From NCBI RefSeq assembly GCF_014643735.1, contig NZ_BMKA01000003.1:310001-374000 (forward strand): a stretch of DNA of 64,000 nucleotides, given 5' to 3'. Shown here one piece after another: positions 25,912 through 34,848 of the stretch; position 1 is the stretch's first letter; each line of letters opens with the position of its first letter. Below the pieces are notes generated by a model. It worked only from the letters and a program-made list of their open reading frames with translations, did not search any database and was not told where the DNA came from. This stretch comes from Neptunicoccus cionae. GTDB lineage: Bacteria; Pseudomonadota; Alphaproteobacteria; Rhodobacterales; Rhodobacteraceae. Made by a program: the position numbers and the translations under genes.

Positions 25912-27108
25912 CTACCTGCTTTTGTCCCAGCGCACGGCCATCTGTGCGCTTATCCCTGCCAAAGCAGCAAATACAAAGAAAATCAAGCCGTAGCGCAGCT
26001 CAACAGCGCCGTGGAATACGCCCACGACCGCAACGCCGATCATACCAACCCCGAACCGCGACGACATCGCAAAGGCAGAGGCAATCCCCTTGCGGGCCTC
26101 AAACTGGTCCATCACACCCGTCAGTGCGTTTGATCCGATCACATGCAGCAGCGGCATAATGATCAACCCCGCCGCGTAAACCGCCCAGCGATCGAGGACA
26201 CCAAAAGCACCGCAAAACATCAAGGCGCCGCAGGCCATTGCGATCAGCCCCTGCCACAACAGCGCCTCCCGATAGCCGATCCGACCCACGAGGTAGATAT
26301 TCACGAAATTCGCCGCACCAGCCAGCGCAGCCCCCGCCGCAAAGAGCCATGCATATCCCGAAACAGACATCCCGTAGGTTTCAACGTAAAGAAAAGGTGT
26401 TGCTGAAACGTAAACGAAAAACAGCCCCGATATTGATGACAAAGCCGCCACATACATCATCGCAACAGGGTTCTTAACTATGCCCACATAGCCCGTCAGC
26501 ACCTTGCCCGGATGCAATGACTGACGCTGAGAGGGATCAAGCGTTTCAGGCAATTTCATAAAGCTTGCAACAAATGCAACAACCGATCCGACAGCCAGAC
26601 CCCAGAAAATCCAGCGCCATCCCCACCATTCGGCAACCCATCCGCCAAGAACCGGCGCAATCATTGGCGCGATCACCATGACCATCATAATAGCAGATTG
26701 ACGCTGGGACAGCCGATCCCCAGAATATAAATCCGCCAGCAAAGCCCGCCCCGCCAACAAAGATGCACTGCCGGTCAGCGCTTGCAAGAACCGGAAAAAA
26801 ACCAACATCTCCGCATTGCTCACCAAGGCACAGCCAACGGAGAACACGCCGAACCCGGCCAGCCCCCAGACCAGTACCGGCCGCCGCCCGACAGTATCCG
26901 ATACGGGACCGGAAAACACCGGACCAAGAGCCGTGCCCAATAGGTAGGACCCGATAGAATATTGCACCATCGCCTCCGAAGTCGCCAAATCCCGCGCTAT
27001 CAACCCAAAGGCCGGCAGATAGGCATCGACCGCGAACGGCCCAAGCATTACCACTGCAATCAACAGCGCCAGTAAACTGCGCTCATGCGCTACCGGATCG
27101 AACCGCAT
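25912..27108 (-). CDS. Bcr/CflA-family multidrug efflux MFS transporter
   Basis: 398 aa, twelve predicted membrane helices. Drug:H+ antiporter-1 hallmarks: LGPFAVDAYLPAFG in helix 1, GPVSDTVGRRPVLVWG loop 2-3 motif, FRFLQALTGSASLLAGRALLAD, and VIAPMIAPVLGGWVAEWWGWRW (motif C region). Family members export bicyclomycin, sulfonamides, chloramphenicol or tetracycline; substrate unknown here. The start was set at ATG 27108 (MRFDPVAHERSLLAL) with AAGGGG ahead; a TTG at 27129 is less likely. Lies between folB and the acetyltransferase gene. Confidence 0.9.
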   Translation of the reverse strand: MRFDPVAHERSLLALLIAVVMLGPFAVDAYLPAFGLIARDLATSEAMVQYSIGSYLLGTALGPVFSGPVSDTVGRRPVLVWGLAGFGVFSVGCALVSNAEMLVFFRFLQALTGSASLLAGRALLADLYSGDRLSQRQSAIMMVMVIAPMIAPVLGGWVAEWWGWRWIFWGLAVGSVVAFVASFMKLPETLDPSQRQSLHPGKVLTGYVGIVKNPVAMMYVAALSSISGLFFVYVSATPFLYVETYGMSVSGYAWLFAAGAALAGAANFVNIYLVGRIGYREALLWQGLIAMACGALMFCGAFGVLDRWAVYAAGLIIMPLLHVIGSNALTGVMDQFEARKGIASAFAMSSRFGVGMIGVAVVGVFHGAVELRYGLIFFVFAALAGISAQMAVRWDKSR

Positions 27109-27131
27109 CGCTGCCCCTTTTCCTGTCAAAC

Positions 27132-28022
27132 CTACAAGGTTTCTGGCGCTGCCAGCGTGCCCGTGCCCGCAATGCTCAACCGGTCCGCGCCCAGCTCCTG
27201 CGCAATCCAGCGGGCCAACTCCACCGCGCCGCTCGTCTCGTCCAACCCGCTCTCAACAGCGTCCAACACCATCTTGGAAGGTGCCCAAACAGAAAGTTGC
27301 CCGTTCTTGATCGCCCAATCCAGTTCGGTCCGACTTGACACGACCACGCAGCGTGGATCACGCGCCGACAGCATCCAAGCGTTTTGTTCAATTGCCAGAA
27401 GCCGCAGTCTTTGATCAACAGCCCCCTGTCCCGTGGGCTGTAGTGCGCCCTCTGCAGGTTCAAGGCAAATGATCGCCGGTCGCACGTGGCTTGCAATCGC
27501 GTTAAGCCAATCCGTCCCTTGCGCGCCCTTTAAAACCTCATTCGGCAATAGAACGAGCAACGGCTCCGGATTGTCCGCGCCTGCGGTCTGCTCAGCCGAT
27601 TGGTCCGATTTGCTCCGTACGATCTCGACCCCCAAAGAACCCGGTATTCGGTCGAGTTTTTCGATGCGCACAAACACCCGCTCCGCTTTGGCATGGGTCA
27701 GGATACGCTCCGCAATGCGTTCTGCCAGGGTCTCCAGCAGGTTCAAACGCTCTGCGGCCAGTTCAGCCGCGATGGCTTCGGTGATCGTGTCATAGGACAG
27801 CACCTGATCTACATCATCGGTGTCAGCCGCCCCGTGGCGCGCAACCTCCAGCACCACGTTAAATCGGATACGCTGCTCCACATCCCGCTCTGACTGAAAC
27901 GCGCCGATTTCAACCGAAGTCGTGTAATCACGCACGGAAATCCTGTCCAGCGGCGCGTCTTGAGCCGTGGCCTGTGACCGCGCCTCAACCGTGTCAAACG
28001 CCAGTGATGTTTCATTTGTCAT
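27132..28022 (-). CDS. folB: Dihydroneopterin aldolase with a C-terminal extra domain
   Basis: 296 aa, about 170 more than ordinary FolB. Residues about 25-140 are the FolB barrel-like fold: ISVRDYTTSVEIGAF, the catalytic region VDQVLSYDTITEAI and LLETLAERIAERIL, then VFVRIEKLDRIPGSLGVEIVR. Residues about 160-296 form an extra domain (LLVLLPNEVLKG, CLEPAEGALQPTGQGAVDQR, VWAPSKMVLDAVESGLDETS) that I cannot name; such long FolB proteins occur in Rhodobacterales. First gene of the fol operon; makes 6-hydroxymethyldihydropterin. Confidence 0.9.
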   Translation of the reverse strand: MTNETSLAFDTVEARSQATAQDAPLDRISVRDYTTSVEIGAFQSERDVEQRIRFNVVLEVARHGAADTDDVDQVLSYDTITEAIAAELAAERLNLLETLAERIAERILTHAKAERVFVRIEKLDRIPGSLGVEIVRSKSDQSAEQTAGADNPEPLLVLLPNEVLKGAQGTDWLNAIASHVRPAIICLEPAEGALQPTGQGAVDQRLRLLAIEQNAWMLSARDPRCVVVSSRTELDWAIKNGQLSVWAPSKMVLDAVESGLDETSGAVELARWIAQELGADRLSIAGTGTLAAPETL

Positions 28023-28034
28023 GCAGAACCCTCA

Positions 28035-28050
28035 CCTAAGATATCCTAGG
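28035..28050. promoter_or_regulatory. 16-bp near-perfect palindrome ahead of folB
   Basis: CCTAAGATATCCTAGG, a palindrome with a single mismatched (G-T) pair, sits 13 bases upstream of the folB start codon, where it would overlap the 5' leader. It is a candidate operator for the folate operon; no regulator can be assigned. Confidence 0.35.
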
Positions 28051-28170
28051 CATCTACCCTTGAGGGCCGGACAAAACAACCGATAGTGTTGATAAACAGG
28101 TTAATTACATGGAACCCGCTTCACTTGTGCTGCGTTGTTCCCTGACAAAGGCAGACACGCACGAAACGGA

Positions 28171-28192
28171 AAATGCCCCTTGCGGGGCATTT
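28171..28192 (-). terminator. Intrinsic terminator after the cell-wall hydrolase gene
   Basis: AAATGCCCC / GGGGCATTT 9-bp perfect stem with a 4-base loop, followed on the minus strand by a short U tract, about 35 bases after the hydrolase stop codon. Because the stem has A and T ends it may also work in the other direction. Confidence 0.75.
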
Positions 28193-28226
28193 CAATTAAA
28201 TTTCAAACGACTGGTCGCTTCAAAGA

Positions 28227-28925
28227 TTAGCTCGGGTGGTAGAAGAAATGGGCGCCAACAGAAGCCGTGCGCCGGAACTTGCGGGACCAACGCGGCTTGA
28301 CCGCTTTTGTGTGATAGAACAGCGCACCGCCAGTAATTTTCGGCAGACGACCTTCAAGCATCAGCTTCGCCATCTTCGCCACACGGGCGTAAGCACCTTT
28401 TTCACGATAGACCTCCGCATGTCCATCGCACTTGTACGAAAACTGGCAACCAGGCTTGCCGCCGACGCCCTGATTGATCACACCACAAACTGAACCTGGG
28501 AACCGTTTGGAATTCTTCCGGTTCACGATGACTTCGGCAACCGCTGCAATCCCGTTAAAGCTCTCGCCACGGGCCTCAAAATAGAGAGCTTCGGTCAAAC
28601 AAGCCCACTCGGCACCGCCGGTGGCTTTAGGCATCCGTTGAAGTTGTTTGAAACTTGTGACTGTAGAAGTCTCAATTTCCACAGTTTTCTCTTTCGGGCG
28701 GGACAAACTCGCGATACGGATAAGAGAGTCTCCACCGACACCGGCTATTTTCTTCGCCCGATTCGTTCCCAAAGCTTCCAACTGGCGCCGTTCCTGGGCT
28801 AGAATGTCATTTACCGGCTTAATCCCAACATCGGCAGAGGCGATCTGCGCCGAAGTCCCTATTGCTAAGGCAAAAATCGTGATGGCCGGACAAAGTCCGT
28901 TCTTGAGTTTTGACAGCATTTTCAT
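28227..28925 (-). CDS. SleB/CwlJ-type cell-wall hydrolase, exported
   Basis: 232 aa. Signal peptide or anchor at residues about 8-32 (LCPAITIFALAIGTSAQIASA). The SleB/CwlJ domain fills the C-terminal 130 residues: CLTEALYFEARGESFNGIAAVAE (catalytic Glu in EARGE), VIVNRKNSKRFPGSVCGVINQG and a closing HFFYHPS. Such proteins are peptidoglycan lytic enzymes (spore-cortex type in Firmicutes, but used for wall remodelling in Proteobacteria). Start ATG 28925 chosen to give a proper signal peptide; the track frame extends 16 codons further. Confidence 0.9.
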   Translation of the reverse strand: MKMLSKLKNGLCPAITIFALAIGTSAQIASADVGIKPVNDILAQERRQLEALGTNRAKKIAGVGGDSLIRIASLSRPKEKTVEIETSTVTSFKQLQRMPKATGGAEWACLTEALYFEARGESFNGIAAVAEVIVNRKNSKRFPGSVCGVINQGVGGKPGCQFSYKCDGHAEVYREKGAYARVAKMAKLMLEGRLPKITGGALFYHTKAVKPRWSRKFRRTASVGAHFFYHPS

Positions 28926-29086
28926 AGCATACACATACACCACACCCGTTTGGAGGCAGATCCCAAAGCGCATGGTCCCTTAATTTCCACATAACACTTA
29001 AGGCGTCGTATAGTCGAAAACTCTCCATTTGCACAGGCTTTTAGGAAATTGACCTGTTTCTGCCGATCTTACCGCTGCGCCCTGCT

Positions 29087-31648
29087 CTAATCGCGATCCA
29101 GAATTGCAGTCTGCGCCGCGGATAAACGGGCGACCGGTGCGCGGTAAGGGGAACAGGAAACATACTCCAAGCCAAGGCGATGACAAAAGGCCACCGAAGC
29201 TGGATCACCGCCGTGTTCGCCACACAGCCCCAACCCGATATCGCCCCGCGCCTCTTTGGCACGGGAAACAGCAATCTCCAACAATTCGCCGACTCCGTCC
29301 TCGTCAATAGAATGAAAAGGATCTTCGGCAAAAACGCCCCGATTAACATAGGCGCGCATAAACCGCCCCGCATCATCGCGGCTCAGTCCGTAAGCCATCT
29401 GTGTCAGATCGTTTGTTCCAAAGCTCAAAAACTCTGCATATTGTGCGATCTGCCCAGCCTTAAGCGCCGCACGCGGCGTTTCCACCATCACGCCGACCGA
29501 ATATTCAAGGCGTTGACCGGTGGCCATCTGCACTTCGGACGCCACAACATCCACTCGGCCCTTAACGATCTCCACCTCTTTGTTGGCCGAAACCAAAGGG
29601 ATCATGATCTCGGGCTTGATCTGTGTCCCGAATTTCTGTTGCACTTGCGCGGCTGCCTCAAAGATAGCGCGCGCTTGCATGTCATAAATGCCGGGCACCG
29701 TCAGCCCCAAACGCACCCCGCGCAGGCCCAACATAGGGTTGTACTGCTTCAAATCCTCCGCCCGCCCGAGCACTTTGGCAAGTGGTAGATCCATCGCCTC
29801 CGCTAGGCTGCGGATCTCCTGCGGGCTTTGGGGCAGAAACTCGTGTAGGGGCGGATCGAGCAGCCGGATACATACCGGTAGCCCCACCATAGTTTCAAAC
29901 AGCTCCACAAAATCGGCCCGCTGCATTGGCAGCAAACGATCGAGCGCCGCCTGCCGGTCCTGATCCTGATCCGCGAAGATCATTTCGCGCATGGCGGTCA
30001 GACGGCCCGGTTCAAAAAACATATGCTCCGTGCGACACAATCCGATCCCGTCAACGCGAAAGGTCTGGGCCAGTCGCGCATCAGAAGGCGTGTCCGCATT
30101 GGCCCGCACGCCCAGTTTGCGAAACTCGTCCGTCCAGTCCAGCAACGTGTTGAACGCACCGCTCAGATCCGGCTCGATCAAATCAGGCGCGCCGGCAATC
30201 ACTTCGCCAGTCGCCCCGTCCAGCGTGATCGTATCGCCTTCGGAAAATTTGCGCCCGTCTGGCAGAGCAAAGCGTTTTCGGCGCAAATCAATGTCGATAT
30301 CGCTCGCTCCGACAATACACGGCAACCCCAGCCCTCGCGCAATAACCGCTGCGTGGCTGGTGATCCCGCCGCGCGCCGTCAAAATCCCCTGCGCCGAGTG
30401 CATCCCGCGAATATCCTCTGGCAGCGTTTCAGAGCGCACCAGAATGCAGTTTTCATCCCGCGCCGCACTGGCCTGCGCGGCCTCGGCGCTAAACACGACC
30501 TTGCCACAGTTCGCACCTGGACTGGCCGCGATCCCTTGCGTCAGCACCTTATACTTCGCCTTGGGATCGATATGGCGGTGCAGCATTTCCGTCAGCGAAC
30601 CAGGCGTCACCGACAGCAGCGCGGCTTCTTTGCTTTGCAACCCGTCCTTGGCAAGTTGCACGGCGATTTCGACTTCCGCCCGCCCGGAGCGTTCTGCCGG
30701 ACGTGCATCAAGTACCCAGACCTTGCCATCCTGAACCGAGAACTGGATCAGGACCTCATCCCGCAAAATCTCTCGTGCTTGCGCTGTCAAATCCTGCAAC
30801 TGCGCAAAAACCTCGGGTGCGACATCTTCCATCGAGGGTCCGCGCACGTCTCGCCCCAAAAACATCTCTCCGCCCCGTCCCGTCACGGAATCATGTCCCT
30901 GACTTTCACTTATGTACCGGCCGTGTGTGCCGTTCACGCCCGTGGCGAGCGCTGTAAACTGGGCGCTACCCACACCGCATTCGCCTGATCCGGTGCCAGC
31001 CACCATGTCCTGCACGATCAGTCCAAGCCCCGCATCAATCGGCGCACCGCGCGCCTGCCGCAAAATCCGCGCCGTGGTACCTTCCCACATACGCGCCACA
31101 GCCCGCAATACCTGCTGCATCTGCGTCACCGGGTCTTGTGGGAAGGGCTCGTCCAGTTCATCCTCGTAGAATTCCAGCAGTGCATCAATCAGCCGGCCAT
31201 AATCCCGCCCGCGATTGGTAAATTCCACCTCAACCAGCTCTTCAAGATCGTCCTCATCCAGCCGCGCGACCTTTTGGGAATAACTGCGGATGAATCGGCT
31301 ATACAGATCGTTCGCCCGCTCCAGCCCCATTTCCCGCGCCATGATATCACGGGTCCGGTCGCACATACCGATATTCAGCATCGCACGGGGCCCCCCCCAA
31401 TTACGTTGTTCGGGGCTGCGCCTGACAGAATACAATGCGCCTTGTTTTAACACTTCTTTCAGCGGGCCCAAATCCGGCACAGTCCCAAGCGCAAGCTGGT
31501 GAACCGCAGCCTTGGACACTGCAAATCCGCGTGGCACAGGCAGGCCCTGCGCCATAAGTTTTCCCAGAATTTCCGCCCGAATTCCGTAGTGTTCCGCCGG
31601 TAGCGTGGCCGTGCCTGTAATCTCGGCAATGTCAGCGTATTCCGCCAT
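29087..31648 (-). CDS. Pyruvate, phosphate dikinase-like protein with degenerate ATP-binding half
   Basis: 853 aa. The C-terminal two domains look intact: phosphohistidine domain GGITSHAAVIARG (His about 432) and PEP/pyruvate barrel with FGTNDLTQM and the catalytic-Cys motif LGLCGEHGGDP (Cys about 809). The N-terminal ATP-grasp part departs from PPDK: the usual GGKGANLAEM loop is gone, SVRSGAR reads SVRRSPEQRNW, and the IEFTIQDGK-LQTR segment reads IQFSVQDGK-LDAR, changing acidic and Gln residues known to matter for ATP use in the Clostridium enzyme. I infer a PPDK paralogue whose nucleotide half may be inactive or repurposed. Neighbour of glyS in Rhodobacterales generally. Confidence 0.8.
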   Translation of the reverse strand: MAEYADIAEITGTATLPAEHYGIRAEILGKLMAQGLPVPRGFAVSKAAVHQLALGTVPDLGPLKEVLKQGALYSVRRSPEQRNWGGPRAMLNIGMCDRTRDIMAREMGLERANDLYSRFIRSYSQKVARLDEDDLEELVEVEFTNRGRDYGRLIDALLEFYEDELDEPFPQDPVTQMQQVLRAVARMWEGTTARILRQARGAPIDAGLGLIVQDMVAGTGSGECGVGSAQFTALATGVNGTHGRYISESQGHDSVTGRGGEMFLGRDVRGPSMEDVAPEVFAQLQDLTAQAREILRDEVLIQFSVQDGKVWVLDARPAERSGRAEVEIAVQLAKDGLQSKEAALLSVTPGSLTEMLHRHIDPKAKYKVLTQGIAASPGANCGKVVFSAEAAQASAARDENCILVRSETLPEDIRGMHSAQGILTARGGITSHAAVIARGLGLPCIVGASDIDIDLRRKRFALPDGRKFSEGDTITLDGATGEVIAGAPDLIEPDLSGAFNTLLDWTDEFRKLGVRANADTPSDARLAQTFRVDGIGLCRTEHMFFEPGRLTAMREMIFADQDQDRQAALDRLLPMQRADFVELFETMVGLPVCIRLLDPPLHEFLPQSPQEIRSLAEAMDLPLAKVLGRAEDLKQYNPMLGLRGVRLGLTVPGIYDMQARAIFEAAAQVQQKFGTQIKPEIMIPLVSANKEVEIVKGRVDVVASEVQMATGQRLEYSVGVMVETPRAALKAGQIAQYAEFLSFGTNDLTQMAYGLSRDDAGRFMRAYVNRGVFAEDPFHSIDEDGVGELLEIAVSRAKEARGDIGLGLCGEHGGDPASVAFCHRLGLEYVSCSPYRAPVARLSAAQTAILDRD

Positions 31649-31796
31649 CTATCAAAGGCTCCCGAAGTGGTTTCCCAAACACTAGGCCCACACCCGAAGC
31701 GAGGCAAGTACCCCCTTTCAGGAATTACCTTTACCTTCAAAGATTTAACAAATGGTATACAGGGCACAGAAAGCGGCAGAGCCGCCGATCAGACAA

Positions 31797-31821
31797 CAGC
31801 CCCGCACAAAATGCAGGGCTG
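31797..31821 (-). terminator. Probable terminator after glyS
   Basis: CAGCCC-GCA pairing with TGC-GGGCTG around a 5-base A-rich loop (one internal mismatch), 9 bases after the glyS stop. U-run is weak, so moderate confidence. The rest of the 181-base glyS-PPDK gap shows nothing recognisable. Confidence 0.5.
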
Positions 31822-31829
31822 GTCAGGGA

Positions 31830-33938
31830 TTATCCCTCAATCTTGCTGAAATCCGCAACCTGGCCCATGACGGTGCGAATGCGGCTTAGCAAATTCAAAC
31901 GGTTACGCCGAACCACTTCACTGTCGGCATTGACCTGAACCGCCTCGAAAAACCCGTCAATCGGTCCGCGTAGTCCGGCCATAGCCGTCATCGCAGCACC
32001 AAAATCCTCGGCCTCCATCGCAGGTGTGATTGCGCCCTCGGCAGTGTCGAGCGCGGCAAACAACGCCCGTTCTTCATCGCTGTCAGCGTATTTCACATCT
32101 GCGCCGTAGGAATATTCCACCCCGTCCTTGGCCTCTGCCTGAGACAGAATATTATTCGCCCGCTTGTACCCTTGCAGCAAGTTGGTGCCATCGTCAGATT
32201 TCACAAACCCTTGCAACGCCTCTGCTCGTTTCACCAACAGGGTGAAGTCGTCATTGTTCGGCATCGCCAGACAAGCATCAATCACATCATGGGAGATGCC
32301 CTGATCCCGCAGATAGACCTTTAGGCGATCGTGGAAGAAGTTGGACAAATCCACATTACGATCCAACCCTGAATAATCATCAGGATCATTTGAAGTCGGC
32401 TGACTTGCACCATTTTGGCTTAAACCAAATGCAATCACGGTACCGACTGATGTCCGAACCCCATTCTCCAGCACCAAGCGGATCACCCCCAGCGCCGCGC
32501 GACGCAGCGCGAACGGATCTTTGCTGCCTGTCGGTTTCTCGTCAATCGCCCAGAAACCTGTCAGCGTATCGATTTTATCCGCCAGTGCCACGGCGACGGA
32601 TACTGGTGCGCTCGGCACGTCATCGCTCGGCCCGAGGGGGGAGTAATGTTCCTGCGCCGCCGCCGCTACCGCGTCAGACTTCCCTGCCGCTGCCGCGTAA
32701 TAGCGCCCCATAAGGCCTTGCAGTTCGGGAAACTCGTAAACCATTTCCGACGAAAGATCCGCCTTGGCAAACCGCGCAGCCTCTTCCGCTGCATCCGCAT
32801 CGGCACCCACAACAGGCGCAATCTCGCGTGCCAGTGCTGCGATCCGTTCAATCCGCTCCGCTTGTGATCCCAGCTTGTTGTGGAAGGTCACGTTTTGCAG
32901 CTTCTCAACCCATTGCGCGCCGCAGGTTTCGGCAATGCGCAGGTCGTTCTCCCAGAAGAACTTTGCGTCTGAAAGGCGCGCGAACAGCACCTTCTGGTTC
33001 CCCGCAAGGATCGTCGCGCCCTGATCGGCGGTTTCCCGATTGGCCACGGTGACGAATTTCTCAATCCGGTCGGTTTTCGGATTGCGCACGCTAAAAAACT
33101 TCTGATGCTCTTTCATAGAGGTCTGCAAAACCTCTGGCGGAAGGCCAAGGAAATCCTCGGCAATGTCGCCCATCAGCACAACCGGCCATTCCACCAGCCC
33201 TGCGACCTCGGCCAGCAGGCCCTTGTCCTCAACCACGTCCAAGCCTTGGGCAAACGCCCCGTTGGTTGCATCGTTCCAGATCGTATCGGCGCGGGATGCA
33301 CTGTCGAGCACCACATGCGCTGCCGCCAGTTTACCTGCATAATCGTCAAAGCTGTGCACCTTGATCACATCCGGCGCGTGGAAACGATGCCCCCGCGTGG
33401 TGTTGCCGCTGACAATCCCGTCCACATCAAACGGCACCACTTCGGCACCTTCCGCATCGTGCAGGATACAGAGGATCGAATGCAACGGACGCACCCAGCG
33501 CAGAGTACCGCTGCCCCAACGCATAGATTTCGACCACGGGAAGTTGCGCACCACATTTGGCACCACTTCCGCAATAATCTCACCGGCTGCGCGTCCGGGC
33601 TTTTCGATCAGGGCATAATAGACCTGCCCTTTTTTCTCGTCCCGCACTTCCAATTGGTCGCGCGACACCCCTGCCCCGCGGCAGAAGCCGTCGATCGCCT
33701 TTTCCGGCGCATCCACACGCGGGCCTTTGCGTTCTTCGCGCAGGTCCGGCGATCGGTCGGTCAACCCGACCACAGACAAGGCCAAACGGCGCGGCGTCAC
33801 AAAGGCACCCGCACTTTCATAGGTCAGACCGGCCTCAACCAGACCATCCGTCACCAGCTTTTTCAAATCCTCCGAGGCGCGCTTTTGCATCCGCGCCGGA
33901 ATTTCTTCTGAAAACAGTTCTAACAGCAGGTCAGCCAT
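31830..33938 (-). CDS. glyS: Glycyl-tRNA synthetase beta subunit
   Basis: 702 aa. Tetrameric bacterial-type GlyRS (alpha2beta2); the beta chain binds tRNA-Gly. Start MADLLLELFSEEIPARMQKR is the family start, placed at ATG 33938; 37 codons upstream in the same frame are spurious. Further hallmarks: EERKGPRVDAPEKAIDGFCR, FPWSKSMRWG and RWVRPLHSILCIL. C-terminal DALR-like region with ALDTAEGAITPA. One base after the DUF6446-type gene. Confidence 0.97.
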   Translation of the reverse strand: MADLLLELFSEEIPARMQKRASEDLKKLVTDGLVEAGLTYESAGAFVTPRRLALSVVGLTDRSPDLREERKGPRVDAPEKAIDGFCRGAGVSRDQLEVRDEKKGQVYYALIEKPGRAAGEIIAEVVPNVVRNFPWSKSMRWGSGTLRWVRPLHSILCILHDAEGAEVVPFDVDGIVSGNTTRGHRFHAPDVIKVHSFDDYAGKLAAAHVVLDSASRADTIWNDATNGAFAQGLDVVEDKGLLAEVAGLVEWPVVLMGDIAEDFLGLPPEVLQTSMKEHQKFFSVRNPKTDRIEKFVTVANRETADQGATILAGNQKVLFARLSDAKFFWENDLRIAETCGAQWVEKLQNVTFHNKLGSQAERIERIAALAREIAPVVGADADAAEEAARFAKADLSSEMVYEFPELQGLMGRYYAAAAGKSDAVAAAAQEHYSPLGPSDDVPSAPVSVAVALADKIDTLTGFWAIDEKPTGSKDPFALRRAALGVIRLVLENGVRTSVGTVIAFGLSQNGASQPTSNDPDDYSGLDRNVDLSNFFHDRLKVYLRDQGISHDVIDACLAMPNNDDFTLLVKRAEALQGFVKSDDGTNLLQGYKRANNILSQAEAKDGVEYSYGADVKYADSDEERALFAALDTAEGAITPAMEAEDFGAAMTAMAGLRGPIDGFFEAVQVNADSEVVRRNRLNLLSRIRTVMGQVADFSKIEG

Positions 33939-33939
33939 A

Positions 33940-34848
33940 TCAATTCGTCCGTTTCTGGTTCCACGCCAAAGCGCGACCATCTTCATATACTGCGACAACC
34001 CGGTCCACGCCGGGCACAACATCTTTTTCGCCAAGAAATGCCACCGCATCCCCGCGATCTACATCAAAGGTCACCGCCTCTGCATCAAAACACGGCAAGA
34101 TCGCCGTCGGCTTTTCCGGTGCCACCGCATCCAGAACCTCGTAGGTTTCAGTCAGCATCGCCGTTGACATTGGTGTGCGGAAACAGGCCCAAAGGCTCTG
34201 TGTCCCGCCCCCCAAAGCTGTTACCGCTTCTTGCAGAATGTCCTCAGGTGCGCCACCGCCCACCGGAGTGAGGGCAATCACCAGATCGACAGGCTCCGGT
34301 GCTGACACTTCGGGCAGTGCTGCAGCAAAACTACGGCTCTCCCCCAGCGGCGCTGACAAAGACGCTTCCTCTTCAGTGCAGCTTTCGGGCAGATTTTCGC
34401 CCTCGAACTGGGCCAGCCCGCATTCATTCATCTGACGCCACATAAACGCCCGCCCGTCGGGGTATTGCGCGATGAAGCGGGAAAAGCCGAAGGGTTGGTT
34501 GCGCTCTGCCTGCAAGACAACCGCCTCACCCGATGCGATGTCCGTGGTCAGGGTTTGCGCATCAAAGCAATCAAACCAACCCGGTGCCTGCAACGGGGTT
34601 GCGGCATCCTTATAGGTGTCCGACTGCACATAATCCCAGTCCACATCAAAACACGCCCGCAGTTTCAGCGGCGATGTATCCGCCGTAATCCCGCGATAGT
34701 TCGAGACCGGAAAAGCATCGCCATAAGCGGTGATCTCTTCCAGCCCGTCAACCCGTTCGTAATAGGCATAGGTCTGGCTGTACCACAACCCGACCCCCAT
34801 CGCCAAAGCGACGCCGACTATTCCTGTGACCATCAGCTTGCCATTCAC
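33940..34848 (-). CDS. Membrane-anchored DUF6446-type protein with two tandem modules
   Basis: 302 aa, GTG start overlapping the glyQ stop (GTGA), giving [19 protein letters not shown], a membrane anchor (residues about 5-22). The rest holds two related modules: one with RACFDVDW...[11 protein letters not shown]...[16 protein letters not shown], the second with WACFRTP...[11 protein letters not shown]...[16 protein letters not shown]. As I recall, members of this family in related genomes have one module and lie between glyQ and glyS, so this looks like an internally duplicated version. Function unknown; location suggests cotranscription with GlyRS only. Confidence 0.75.
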   Translation of the reverse strand: MNGKLMVTGIVGVALAMGVGLWYSQTYAYYERVDGLEEITAYGDAFPVSNYRGITADTSPLKLRACFDVDWDYVQSDTYKDAATPLQAPGWFDCFDAQTLTTDIASGEAVVLQAERNQPFGFSRFIAQYPDGRAFMWRQMNECGLAQFEGENLPESCTEEEASLSAPLGESRSFAAALPEVSAPEPVDLVIALTPVGGGAPEDILQEAVTALGGGTQSLWACFRTPMSTAMLTETYEVLDAVAPEKPTAILPCFDAEAVTFDVDRGDAVAFLGEKDVVPGVDRVVAVYEDGRALAWNQKRTN

